This document shows, one piece after another, positions 7,348 to 14,771 of a stretch of DNA of 64,000 bases. Under the pieces are notes generated by a model. The model had not been told where the DNA came from, ran no database searches, and worked only from the letters and a program-made list of their open reading frames with translations. Source of the DNA: Micromonospora eburnea (GTDB taxonomy: Bacteria > Actinomycetota > Actinomycetes > Mycobacteriales > Micromonosporaceae); contig NZ_FMHY01000002.1 in NCBI RefSeq assembly GCF_900090225.1, positions 4,402,001 to 4,466,000 of the forward strand. The letters run 5' to 3'. Positions within the stretch are counted from its first letter, which is position 1. Each line of letters begins with the position of its first letter. Position numbers and translations under genes: made by a program.

Positions 7348-7716
7348 ATGGCGAGCGTGACGCTGACCGCGGCGAACTTCGAGGAGACCGTGAGCCGGGA
7401 CGGAATCGTGCTGGTCGACTTCTGGGCCAGTTGGTGCGGCCCCTGCCGCAGCTTCGCGCCGGTCTTCGAGAAGGCCAGCGGGCAACACCCGGACATCGTG
7501 TTCGGCAAGGTGGACACCGAGGCGGAGCAGAGCCTCGCCGCCGCCGCCCAGATCCGATCCATCCCGACGCTGATGGCGTTCCGGGACGGGGTACTGGTCT
7601 TCGCCCAGCCCGGCGCGCTGCCGGCCGCCGCGCTGGAGCAGGTGATCCAGGCCGTCCGCGACCTCGACATGGACGCGGTGCGCGCGAAGCTGACCGAGAG
7701 CGCGGCCGGCCGCTGA
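7348..7716 (+). CDS. Thioredoxin
   Basis: The 122-residue thioredoxin carries the redox motif W29-C30-G-P-C33 in VLVDFWASWCGPCRSFAPVF, the cis-Pro segment IRSIPTLMAFRDG and the C-terminal helix ALEQVIQAVRDLDM. It has no signal peptide, so it acts in the cytoplasm. GGAGGTGGGAC before ATG 7348 is the ribosome binding site. Its promoter carries a CsoR/CstR-like palindrome, so it is probably dedicated to reducing persulfides formed by the neighbouring sulfurtransferases rather than being the housekeeping thioredoxin (inference). Confidence 0.95.
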   Translation: MASVTLTAANFEETVSRDGIVLVDFWASWCGPCRSFAPVFEKASGQHPDIVFGKVDTEAEQSLAAAAQIRSIPTLMAFRDGVLVFAQPGALPAAALEQVIQAVRDLDMDAVRAKLTESAAGR

Positions 7717-7722
7717 CCTGGT

Positions 7723-7763
7723 GCCGACGGGGGGCGCGGACGGATGCCGCACCCCCCGTCGGC
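7723..7763. terminator. Bidirectional terminator between thioredoxin and DUF302 genes
   Basis: The perfect 12-bp stem GCCGACGGGGGG and its complement, with an additional inner GCGG/CCGC pairing, sits between the convergent stops at 7716 and 7765 and can end transcription from both sides. Confidence 0.75.
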
Positions 7764-7764
7764 G

Positions 7765-8157
7765 TCAGCTCGACACGACGTCCAGCGCCGCCCGCAGCCG
7801 CGCGGCGGCCTCATCGGCGACCGCCCGCAACTCGGGCGCGTCGCTGAGCTGCACCATCACCTGCGGGTCCATGGCCTGCACCACCGTGCTGCCCGACCCT
7901 TCGGCCCGGACGACGACGTTGCACGGCAGGAGCAGTCCGATGGCCGGGTCCGCCTGCACCGCACGGTGCGCCAGGGGCGGGTTGCAGGCCCCGAGGATGA
8001 CGTAGTCGGTCAGGTCGACGCCGAGCTTCTCGCGCAGCGTCGACCGCAGGTCGATCTCCGTCAGGACCCCGAAGCCCTGCTCCTTCAGCGCCGCCCGGAC
8101 GCGCTCCACCGTCTGGGCGAACTCACCGCGCACCCGGACGGTCATCGCGTAGCTCAT
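7765..8157 (-). CDS. DUF302 protein
   Basis: This 130-residue DUF302 protein has the characteristic order MTVRVRGEFAQTVERVRAALKEQGFGVLTEID, LGACNPPLAHRAV and IGLLLPCNVVVR. The two conserved cysteines (in GACNPP and LPCNVV) are present. DUF302 proteins often accompany sulfur-oxidation or thiol-stress genes but have no assigned reaction. It is the outermost minus-strand gene of the sulfur module; the 238-bp gap to the divergent second MBL-rhodanese gene contains no clean copy of the palindrome seen at 6420, 7189 and 7288. Confidence 0.88.
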   Translation of the reverse strand: MSYAMTVRVRGEFAQTVERVRAALKEQGFGVLTEIDLRSTLREKLGVDLTDYVILGACNPPLAHRAVQADPAIGLLLPCNVVVRAEGSGSTVVQAMDPQVMVQLSDAPELRAVADEAAARLRAALDVVSS

Positions 8158-8395
8158 GTTCTCCTCCCTCAGTTGAGATGATGCCGACGGGAGGAGCCGG
8201 CCGGCGATGATTCGCGGATGCCGGACAAATCAGGCCAGGCCACGCTCGGAACAGCCCTTCCTCGCCCTGCCTGACCGAAGAATCCGCCGCCCGCGCCGCC
8301 TGATCCCCGCACCGGCAGGTAAATCCGCCTTACCAGGTCAAAGCCGGCCTCTCGCGTACCCTCGGGCGGATGGGACACGGAAGGGAGAACGCCAC

Positions 8396-9796
8396 ATGAC
8401 ACTGGACGTGTCGGTCATCGCGACGTCCTCGCTCGGCGATCGCAGCTACCTGGCCTCCGACGGGCAGGTGGCGGTCGTGGTCGATCCCCAGCGGGACATC
8501 GACCGGGTCCTGTACCTGGCCGGGACGCGGGGAGTCCGGATCACCCACGTGGTCGAGACGCATATCCACAACGACTACGTCTCCGGCGGGCTCGAACTGG
8601 CCCGGGTGACCGGCGCCCACTATCTGGTGGCCGGTGCCGACCAGGTCGACTTCGACCGGACGCCGGTCTCCGACGGCGATACGGTGCCCGTCTCGGACGG
8701 CCTGCGTCTGCGCGTGGTCGCCACCCCGGGCCACACCTTCCACCACCTGTCGTACGTCCTCGACGAAGCCACCGACGGTGACTGGCGACCGGCGGGTGTC
8801 TTCACCGGCGGGTCGCTGCTGTTCGGCACCACCGGGCGCACCGACCTGCTCGGCCAGGAGCACGCCCACGAGCTGGCCCGCCACCAGCACGCCTCCGCGC
8901 TCCGGCTGGCCGACCTGCTGCCCGACGGGACGCAGGTGTGGCCGACGCACGGCTTCGGCAGCTTCTGCTCGGCCAGCCAGGCCGACGCCTCCGACTCGAC
9001 GTTGGGCCGGGAGAAGCAGGTCAACCCGGTGCTGCGGCTGGCCGCGGAGCAGTTCGTCACCGAGACCCTGGCCGGGCTGGACGCGTACCCGGCGTACTAC
9101 GCCCACATGGGGGTGGCAAACTCCGCCGGTCCCGCCCCGGTCGACCTCACCCCGGTCGCCCGGGCGGACGCGGCGGAGCTGCGCGAGCGGATCGCCGCCG
9201 GCCAGTGGGTGGTGGACCTGCGCCACCGCAGGGCGTACGCGGCCTCGCACCTGGCCGGCACGGTCAGCCTCGGGCTCGACGGCCCGATGTCGACCTGGCT
9301 CGGCTGGCTGATCGACTGGGGCACACCGGTCACCCTGCTCGCGGAGACGCCGGCGCAGGTGGCCGACGCCCAGCGTGAGCTGGTCCGGATCGGCATCGAC
9401 CGGCCGGCCGCGCGGGCCACCGGCGGGGCCGAGCAGTGGGCGGCCGAGCCCGGGCAGCTCCGGCAGCTGCGGATGGCCGACTTCGGCGCCCTCGCCGCCG
9501 CCCGCGCCGGGCAATCCCCGGCCGTCCTGCCCGACCCCGAGGTGGTCCTCGACGTACGGATGACCTACGAATGGCGCGGCGGCCACATCACGGACGCCGT
9601 GCACATCCCGCTGCCCGACCTGCCCGGGCGGCTCGCCGACGTGCCCGCCGGCACCGTCTGGGTGCACTGCGGCTCCGGCTACCGGGCCACCGCCGCCGCG
9701 TCGCTGCTGGCCAATGCCGGTCGCGAGGTCGTCGTCATCGACGACATGTTCGACCGGGCCGAGGCGGCGGGCGTCGCCATGACCGACGACACCTGA
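8396..9796 (+). CDS. Second MBL-fold hydrolase with two rhodanese domains
   Basis: The 466-residue product is a paralogue of the protein encoded at 4990-6369. The metallo-beta-lactamase domain has THIHND (55-60), TPGHTFHH (110-117) and TGGSLLFGTTGRTDLL. The first rhodanese domain (about 255-345) lacks a catalytic Cys; the second (about 380-460) has H424-C425-GSGYR. It differs from the first copy in the metal motif (HIHND against HFHAD) and in several spacing regions, so the two are old duplicates. Start ATG 8396 is preceded by AAGGGAG; a longer in-frame extension upstream has no homology. No clear CsoR/CstR-like palindrome precedes it, so it may be regulated differently. Confidence 0.9.
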   Translation: MTLDVSVIATSSLGDRSYLASDGQVAVVVDPQRDIDRVLYLAGTRGVRITHVVETHIHNDYVSGGLELARVTGAHYLVAGADQVDFDRTPVSDGDTVPVSDGLRLRVVATPGHTFHHLSYVLDEATDGDWRPAGVFTGGSLLFGTTGRTDLLGQEHAHELARHQHASALRLADLLPDGTQVWPTHGFGSFCSASQADASDSTLGREKQVNPVLRLAAEQFVTETLAGLDAYPAYYAHMGVANSAGPAPVDLTPVARADAAELRERIAAGQWVVDLRHRRAYAASHLAGTVSLGLDGPMSTWLGWLIDWGTPVTLLAETPAQVADAQRELVRIGIDRPAARATGGAEQWAAEPGQLRQLRMADFGALAAARAGQSPAVLPDPEVVLDVRMTYEWRGGHITDAVHIPLPDLPGRLADVPAGTVWVHCGSGYRATAAASLLANAGREVVVIDDMFDRAEAAGVAMTDDT

Positions 9797-9920
9797 CCCG
9801 TTTCCGAGGCCGGCCGGCGCCATCGAGCGTGTGCCGCGGGCGCTCGGCCACCTCCTCGACGTCGGAGATACCAAGATCGTCACCGTTCCGCACTGGGACC
9901 TGGTGCTATACGGTCTGGGG

Positions 9921-10139
9921 GTGAGAACCGAGCGTCACTGGTGGAATGGCGACCGCACCGTGCGAGGGCGTCGCGACGTGTACATCCGCACCGACGGCGA
10001 GTCGTGGGAGGTCGAGGCCCGAGCCGGCGGCGGCGCCGGCCGGTCGAAGATCCACCAGTGCCCGGGCCGGAAGTCGGCGGAGATCCTGGCCCAGGCATGG
10101 ATGGACGGACAGAACCGGTGGCAGGTGGTGGCACCTTGA
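9921..10139 (+). CDS. Small hypothetical protein
   Basis: A 72-residue basic protein is read from GTG 9921 (VRTERHWWNGDRTVRG...). It looks like a small single-domain protein with RRDVYIRTDGESWEVEARAGG and a C-terminal WQVV. The frame is open further upstream to a GTG at 9831, but the added residues look arbitrary. No clear ribosome binding site precedes either start, so a leaderless transcript is possible. Function is unknown; composition and codon use are like real neighbours, which is the main support. Confidence 0.5.
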   Translation: MRTERHWWNGDRTVRGRRDVYIRTDGESWEVEARAGGGAGRSKIHQCPGRKSAEILAQAWMDGQNRWQVVAP

Positions 10140-10319
10140 TCGTCCGACGCCGATGCCCGTTGGCCGCCTGTCGGCTGGCGACGGGCTCCGGCAGCGGGTT
10201 CGAGTAAACTGACAGCACGGCCCGCCCAGCATGGCGGCCGGGTTCGATGTCCCACGCCACGCGCCGCGGTCGAAACGGTCAGCGCCGGGCGGGACGTCCC
10301 TTCGACGTTCGGAGCCTCT

Positions 10320-11714
10320 ATGGCGGCACGCCGCCCGCGCCAGACCAACTCGTCCAACTCCCTGACCTTCGCCGACCTCGGCGTGCCCGACGCGCTCAAC
10401 CGCGTGCTGGCCGCGGCCGGGGTGGACCGCCCGTTCCCGATCCAGGCCGCGACCCTGCCCGACGCGCTCGCCGGGCGGGACGTGCTCGGCCGGGGCCGCA
10501 CCGGTTCGGGCAAGACCTATGCCTTTCTGCTGGCGGTGCTGACCCGCCTGGCCGCCACCGCCACGCCACGGCGGGCCGGGCGCCCCCGGGCGCTGATCCT
10601 GGTACCCACTCGTGAACTGGCCACCCAGATCGACAGCGTGATGGCGCCGCTGGCGCAGGCGCTGTCGCTACGCACGATGACCATCTTCGGTGGCGTCGCC
10701 GCCCGGCCCCAGATCGCCGGGCTGCGCGCCGGGGTCGACGTCCTGGTGGCCTGTCCGGGGCGGCTCGCCGACCACGTCGAGGCCGGTGACGCGCACCTGG
10801 ACGCCGTCGAGATCACCGTGCTCGACGAGGCCGATCACATGGCCGACCTGGGCTTCCTGCCCACCGTACGGCGGCTGCTGGAGCAGACCCCGCGCGGCGG
10901 ACAGCGGCTGCTGTTCTCCGCCACCCTGGACGCCGGCGTCGACGTCCTGGTGCGGCGGTTCCTCACCGATCCGGTCGTGCACAGCGTCGACTCGACGCTG
11001 TCGCCGGTCGCCGCGATGACGCACCACGTCCTGCACGTCCACGCCGACGACCGATTCGCCGTGCTGGTCGAGCTGACCGCCGCACCGGGCCGGGCCGTGG
11101 TCTTCACGCGCACGAAGCAGGGCGCGAAGCGGCTCACCCGCCGGCTGGTCGCGGCCGGCGTGACCGCTGTCGAACTGCATGGCAACCTGGCCCAGGCCGC
11201 GCGTACCAGGAACCTGCGGGCGTTCTCCGACGGGCAGGCGCACACGCTGGTCGCCACCGACATCGCCGCTCGGGGCATCCACATCGACGACGTGGCTCTG
11301 GTTGTGCACGCCGACCCGCCGGTGGAGCACAAGGCCTACCTGCACCGCTCGGGCCGTACCGCCCGGGCCGGCGCGGCCGGGACCGTCGTCACGCTGATGA
11401 CCGACGGGCAGGTGCCCGAGGTACGGGAACTGACCCGCAAGGCGGGCGTCGCGGCCACCACCACCCGGCTGCGCCCGGGTGACGCGCTGCTGCGCCAGCT
11501 CGCCCCAGGGGAGCGGACGCTGGTCCCCCCGCCGGTACCGCAGTCCGCCGGCCCTCGAAACGAGGCGCAGTCCGCCCAGGGCGGCCGGGGCCGGCGCGGC
11601 GCCAAGCCGACGTCGACCGCGTCGAACGCGTCGGTACGATCCGTACCGGCCCGATCCGGTGCGGCGGCCTTTTCCGCCCGGGCCCGGCCGGGCACCCGCA
11701 GCGGTGGGCGCTGA
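10320..11714 (+). CDS. DEAD-box RNA helicase
   Basis: The 464-residue protein has the full helicase core: Q-motif region FPIQAATLPDAL, Walker A GRTGSGKT (59-66), PTREL, the DEAD box D169-E-A-D172, SAT (200-202), and the second lobe with VFTRTKQGAKRL, DIAARGIHIDDV and HRSGRTARAG. The C-terminal ~85 residues are Arg/Ser/Ala-rich and probably bind RNA non-specifically, as in RhlE/CsdA-like helicases. It acts in RNA unwinding, ribosome assembly or mRNA turnover. The ~180-bp upstream region is long for this window and may be a structured 5' leader, as known for cold-induced helicases, but I see no decisive motif. Confidence 0.95.
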   Translation: MAARRPRQTNSSNSLTFADLGVPDALNRVLAAAGVDRPFPIQAATLPDALAGRDVLGRGRTGSGKTYAFLLAVLTRLAATATPRRAGRPRALILVPTRELATQIDSVMAPLAQALSLRTMTIFGGVAARPQIAGLRAGVDVLVACPGRLADHVEAGDAHLDAVEITVLDEADHMADLGFLPTVRRLLEQTPRGGQRLLFSATLDAGVDVLVRRFLTDPVVHSVDSTLSPVAAMTHHVLHVHADDRFAVLVELTAAPGRAVVFTRTKQGAKRLTRRLVAAGVTAVELHGNLAQAARTRNLRAFSDGQAHTLVATDIAARGIHIDDVALVVHADPPVEHKAYLHRSGRTARAGAAGTVVTLMTDGQVPEVRELTRKAGVAATTTRLRPGDALLRQLAPGERTLVPPPVPQSAGPRNEAQSAQGGRGRRGAKPTSTASNASVRSVPARSGAAAFSARARPGTRSGGR

Positions 11715-12085
11715 ACACGCGCTACCCGGCGGGGCCGAGGGGCGGCGCGGTTGAGGCTCGCAGCGCTCCGCTCCTGGCCTGGGTAAGGTCGCGATCGTTG
11801 GGGAACCGGCGTTCCGGCGGGCGCTTACGACGAACACGACGGTGAGGCCGGTGTCCCCGTTCCTTCGCCTCGGCGCCGCACGCCCAACGCCTCGCGGTTC
11901 CGGCTACGTGAGGTCGGAGCACGAGGGCGTGCCCTGTGCATCAGGTGGCGGGGTCGGGAGGCCGGATCCGGATGGACGCGACGTCGACGGCGCCCTGGCA
12001 GATGTGGCCGCGCACGTCGTACCGCGTGGCTACGGCTTCGGTGCTGGCGCGGCTCCCCGGCGTTTGAGCAGCCGGAGCGGGACGA
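11715..12085. other. Intergenic stretch, nothing recognised
   Basis: The 371 bases between the helicase and the convergent MarR gene contain short open frames on both strands, but none has a family motif, a plausible ribosome binding site and natural composition together. I also find no convincing terminator hairpin. Confidence 0.5.
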
Positions 12086-12580
12086 CTACTCATCCGTGAT
12101 CGCCGCGATGTCATCGACGAAGCGGGTGAGCAGTCGGGCCAGGTCGGCGCAGTCCTCGGCCGACCAGTCGCGGAGCGCTTCGGCGATCACCTGCCGTCGG
12201 AAGTCGCGGATCTGCTTCACGGCTGCGTGTCCGTCGGGGGTGAGCGCGAGCAGCGAGCGACGACCGTCGGTCTGATCCGCCTCGCGGCGCAGCAGCCCGG
12301 CGTCAGCGGCCTGGGCGGCCAGCCGGCTGGCCCGGGGCTGGTCGACCGCCAGCGCCGTGGCCGCCTCGGTGACGGTCAGGGCGCGACCCAGCGCGGCGGC
12401 GTGCTCGGCCGCGTCGAGCAGTTGGAACACCGCGTCCGGCAGCGCCCCGACCCGGCCCGACCGGAGGCCGCGGCGCGCCGAGAGGCGCGCGAGGGAGTGC
12501 CTGCTCTGCTGGCGGCGCAGCGCAACCATGGCCCGCTCAACCGCCGCCATCTGTGCGCTCTCACGTGGGGAGTTGCCCAT
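12086..12580 (-). CDS. MarR-family transcriptional regulator
   Basis: A 164-residue MarR-type winged-helix protein: VTEAATALAVDQPRASRLAAQAADAGLL is the helix-turn-helix and RREADQTDGRRSLLALTPDG the wing. The C-terminal helices (FRRQVIAEALRDWSAEDCADLARLLTRFVDDI) form the dimer interface. ATG 12580 is used here; a GTG lies one codon earlier, and the GGCGGAG sequence is too close to both, so a start at the later Met (MAAVERAMV) is possible. It is divergent from a second, unrelated MarR gene across a short AT-rich gap with an inverted repeat. Confidence 0.9.
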   Translation of the reverse strand: MGNSPRESAQMAAVERAMVALRRQQSRHSLARLSARRGLRSGRVGALPDAVFQLLDAAEHAAALGRALTVTEAATALAVDQPRASRLAAQAADAGLLRREADQTDGRRSLLALTPDGHAAVKQIRDFRRQVIAEALRDWSAEDCADLARLLTRFVDDIAAITDE

Positions 12581-12607
12581 CACTCCGCCCTAGTCCATAG
12601 TAGATGA

Positions 12608-12629
12608 CATGTATATGTAATTGTACATG
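12608..12629. promoter_or_regulatory. Inverted repeat between two divergent MarR genes
   Basis: CATGTA (12608-12613) and TACATG (12624-12629) are inverted arms in the most AT-rich part of the 67-bp gap between the two MarR starts. It is a plausible operator for one or both regulators. Confidence 0.45.
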
Positions 12630-12647
12630 CAGTTCGGGGAGGGCGAC

Positions 12648-13118
12648 ATGGACGCGACCGACAAGCCGATCGGCTACTGGCTCAAGCACCTGCACAACCT
12701 GATCGAGGCCCAGTTCGATCGGACGCTGGCCGACTTCGAGGTCAACCGCAGGCAGTGGCAGGTGCTGAACTCATTGAGCCGCGGGCCGCTCAGCCGCCCG
12801 GCGGCCGAGGCGGCACTCGCCCCGTTCTGGCGCAGCGGGCCCGGTGCGGACCGCGGCCCGGCGGAGCTCACGGCGATCCTCGCGGGGCCGACCGGCCTGA
12901 TGACCCGCGGCTGGGTACGCGAGGCGAGCGAGACGGGCGTGCTCACTCTGACCGAGCACGGCACCGCGAGCCACGCCGCCGCCGCAGAGCGCGTCAGGAA
13001 CCTGCGCGGTGCGCTCCTGAACGGTCTGAGTCCGGAGCAGTACGCGCAGACGGTGCGTACTCTCGCGGTCATGGCCGCGAACCTGGAGGCGGCGCTCGGC
13101 GAACACCCGCCGGCTTGA
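12648..13118 (+). CDS. MarR-family transcriptional regulator
   Basis: The 156-residue protein starts at ATG 12648, four bases after an excellent ribosome binding site (GGGGAGGG at 12636-12643); an in-frame ATG at 12627 lacks one. It has the MarR layout: IGYWLKHLHNLIEAQFDRTLADFEVNRRQWQVLNSL, a degenerate recognition region, and the wing/dimer part GWVREASETGVLTLTEHG. The central segment contains an insertion (APFWRSGPGADRGPAELTAIL) compared with typical MarR proteins, similar to a lineage common in actinomycetes. Ligand and targets beyond its own promoter region are unknown. Confidence 0.88.
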   Translation: MDATDKPIGYWLKHLHNLIEAQFDRTLADFEVNRRQWQVLNSLSRGPLSRPAAEAALAPFWRSGPGADRGPAELTAILAGPTGLMTRGWVREASETGVLTLTEHGTASHAAAAERVRNLRGALLNGLSPEQYAQTVRTLAVMAANLEAALGEHPPA

Positions 13119-13462
13119 CAGCAGGTCCGAATTCCGCGAGCACAGCCCTGAGGAGACAGTAGGAACAGGACGGCCCTGCCACCGCGACCTGCCGCCCCTT
13201 GAGGCCGTGGAGGTTGGCGTTCCGAGCAGTGTCACCGATGTTTCCTCTCGCGCAACTGTCGGCATCGGCACTCACCGCGGTCGCGACGCCGCGGGTCCGA
13301 GCAGGACGATGATTCGGTCTCCGCTGCACATCCGGCAGCACCGTTCGGCCCTGGCCGAAGGGTCCGGGTCAGGGACTGCGCCCGTCCGCGGCCTTTTCGT
13401 AGGGTCAGACGGAACCATGGCCGTTCCGGGCAGGGAGCGTGTTCAGTCAGGGAGGTCCATCA
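13119..13462. other. Intergenic stretch, nothing recognised
   Basis: No credible gene is visible on either strand. The 3' end contains GGAGG (13451-13455), the ribosome binding site of the following AraC remnant. No promoter could be assigned with confidence. Confidence 0.5.
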
Positions 13463-13861
13463 GTGCTCACGGTCGTCAGAACCGCGGACGCACCGGCAGC
13501 CGAACGACGCGAAGAGCTGCACCGGCTGTTCGCCGCGGAGCAGACCTCGGTGAGCGCCGGGATCCGCCGGCGACGTCTCGACCGTTGCCGTAGGGACCTC
13601 GCCGATCCGGCGCTGAGCGGACTGGCGGTCGGCACTGTCGGGGGCCGGTGGGGTCTGCCCGACTCCGCGCACTTCAGCCGGCTGTTCCGGGCCGCCTTCG
13701 GCGTACCACCCAGCGACTACCGGCGCATGTCGCTCAATCCTGTCGCCGCCAGTCAAGCTCTCGGCGCCCGCGTCCGTGCCCCGATGGTCGCGCGTGGTCA
13801 CACTGAGGGTCACGAGAGCGGCCCGAGTGGTCGTCGCCGCCATGAGGATCGACCGCAATGA
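13463..13861 (+). CDS. Internally deleted AraC-family regulator
   Basis: The 132-residue product starts at GTG 13463, seven bases after GGAGG. Its first ~25 residues (VLTVVRTADAPAAERREELHRL) look like the extreme N terminus of AraC_binding_2-type regulators. Residues from about 35 onward match only the C-terminal AraC DNA-binding half: RRRRLDRCRRDLADPAL, WGLPDSAHFSRLFRAAFGVPPSDYR. A full-length member is about 320 residues, so roughly 200 internal residues (the cupin sensor and the first HTH) are missing while the frame is kept. The last ~40 residues are an unrelated tail. Its stop overlaps the ATG of the phosphoesterase gene. It may persist as a translational leader for that gene or act as a dominant-negative fragment (inference). 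Confidence 0.65.
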   Translation: MLTVVRTADAPAAERREELHRLFAAEQTSVSAGIRRRRLDRCRRDLADPALSGLAVGTVGGRWGLPDSAHFSRLFRAAFGVPPSDYRRMSLNPVAASQALGARVRAPMVARGHTEGHESGPSGRRRHEDRPQ

Positions 13862-14676
13862 CTGATCTCACCGTTGACGCCGCCTGGCACGCAGCCGCCG
13901 AGGGGGAAGGACCGGCGCCGCGATTCGGGCCAGTGGAGCGCCTCGCCGTGCTGTCCGACGTACACGCCAACGTGCCGGCGTTGTCGGCGGTACTCGACGA
14001 GCCCGAGGTGCGATCGGCGGACCTGGTCGTCTTCTGCGGCGACCTGACCTGGGGGTCGGAGCCGCAACGGACCGCCGAGATCGTCCAGGGGCTCGGAAGC
14101 CGGGCGGTGCTGGTGCGCGGCAACGCCGACCGCGCGGTGGTGGAGCTGGCGCGCGGCGGTCGAGCCGCCGCGTCGCCGCGCGACGACTGGATGCCCGCAC
14201 AACACTCCCCCGCGACCGTCGACTGGCTGGCGGGGTTCCCGTTCACGGCGGTCATCGAGGTCACCGGACTCGGCGCGGTCCGGTTCTGCCACGGCTCGCC
14301 GCGCAGCGACACGGAACTCCTCACGCCCGGCACGCCACCCGAGCGGCTGGCGGAGATCCGTTCCGTGTTCGCCGAGCCGGTGCTCGTGAGCGGCCACTCA
14401 CACATCCAGTTCGACCGGGTCGTGGCGGGCCTGCGTAACGTCAATCCGGGCAGCCTGGGCCTGCCCTACCACGATGGCGTGCCGGGCACCGCGTACTGGG
14501 CGCTGTTCGGTCCGGGCGTGCGGCTACGGAGGACCGGGTACGACCTGGCCGCCGCGATCGCGGGGTGCCACCGTGCCGGCGATCCGGCCGCGGACCGGAT
14601 CGCCGGCCTGCTGACCGCGCCACCCACGGTCAGCGAGGTGACCGCCCATGCCGAGGGTCTGGTGTTCTCCGACTGA
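13858..14676 (+). CDS. Calcineurin-like metallophosphoesterase
   Basis: The 272-residue protein shows the metallophosphoesterase signature set: SDVHAN (33-38), CGDLTWG (60-66), RGNADR (87-92) and GHSHIQF near residue 179, with NPGSLGLP following. These supply the two-metal site. The length and motif spacing fit the YfcE/Metallophos_2 group of cytoplasmic phosphodiesterases or phosphatases; substrate unknown. ATG 13858 overlaps the stop of the AraC remnant (ATGA), so it is translationally coupled to it. Confidence 0.92.
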   Translation: MTDLTVDAAWHAAAEGEGPAPRFGPVERLAVLSDVHANVPALSAVLDEPEVRSADLVVFCGDLTWGSEPQRTAEIVQGLGSRAVLVRGNADRAVVELARGGRAAASPRDDWMPAQHSPATVDWLAGFPFTAVIEVTGLGAVRFCHGSPRSDTELLTPGTPPERLAEIRSVFAEPVLVSGHSHIQFDRVVAGLRNVNPGSLGLPYHDGVPGTAYWALFGPGVRLRRTGYDLAAAIAGCHRAGDPAADRIAGLLTAPPTVSEVTAHAEGLVFSD

Positions 14677-14771
14677 CCCGGACGGTCGCGCCACCTGCGA
14701 GCTGCGTGACGCCAGTCGGATGCCCCATTCCGGGCGGAAACGCTGTGCCCCGCGCCCTCGGACCGCATGAT

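Noticed and set aside
8158-8395. Fourth CsoR/CstR-like operator before the second MBL-rhodanese gene
   Set aside because: TACCCTCGGG near 8358 is only a half match and is not palindromic, so I did not call it.
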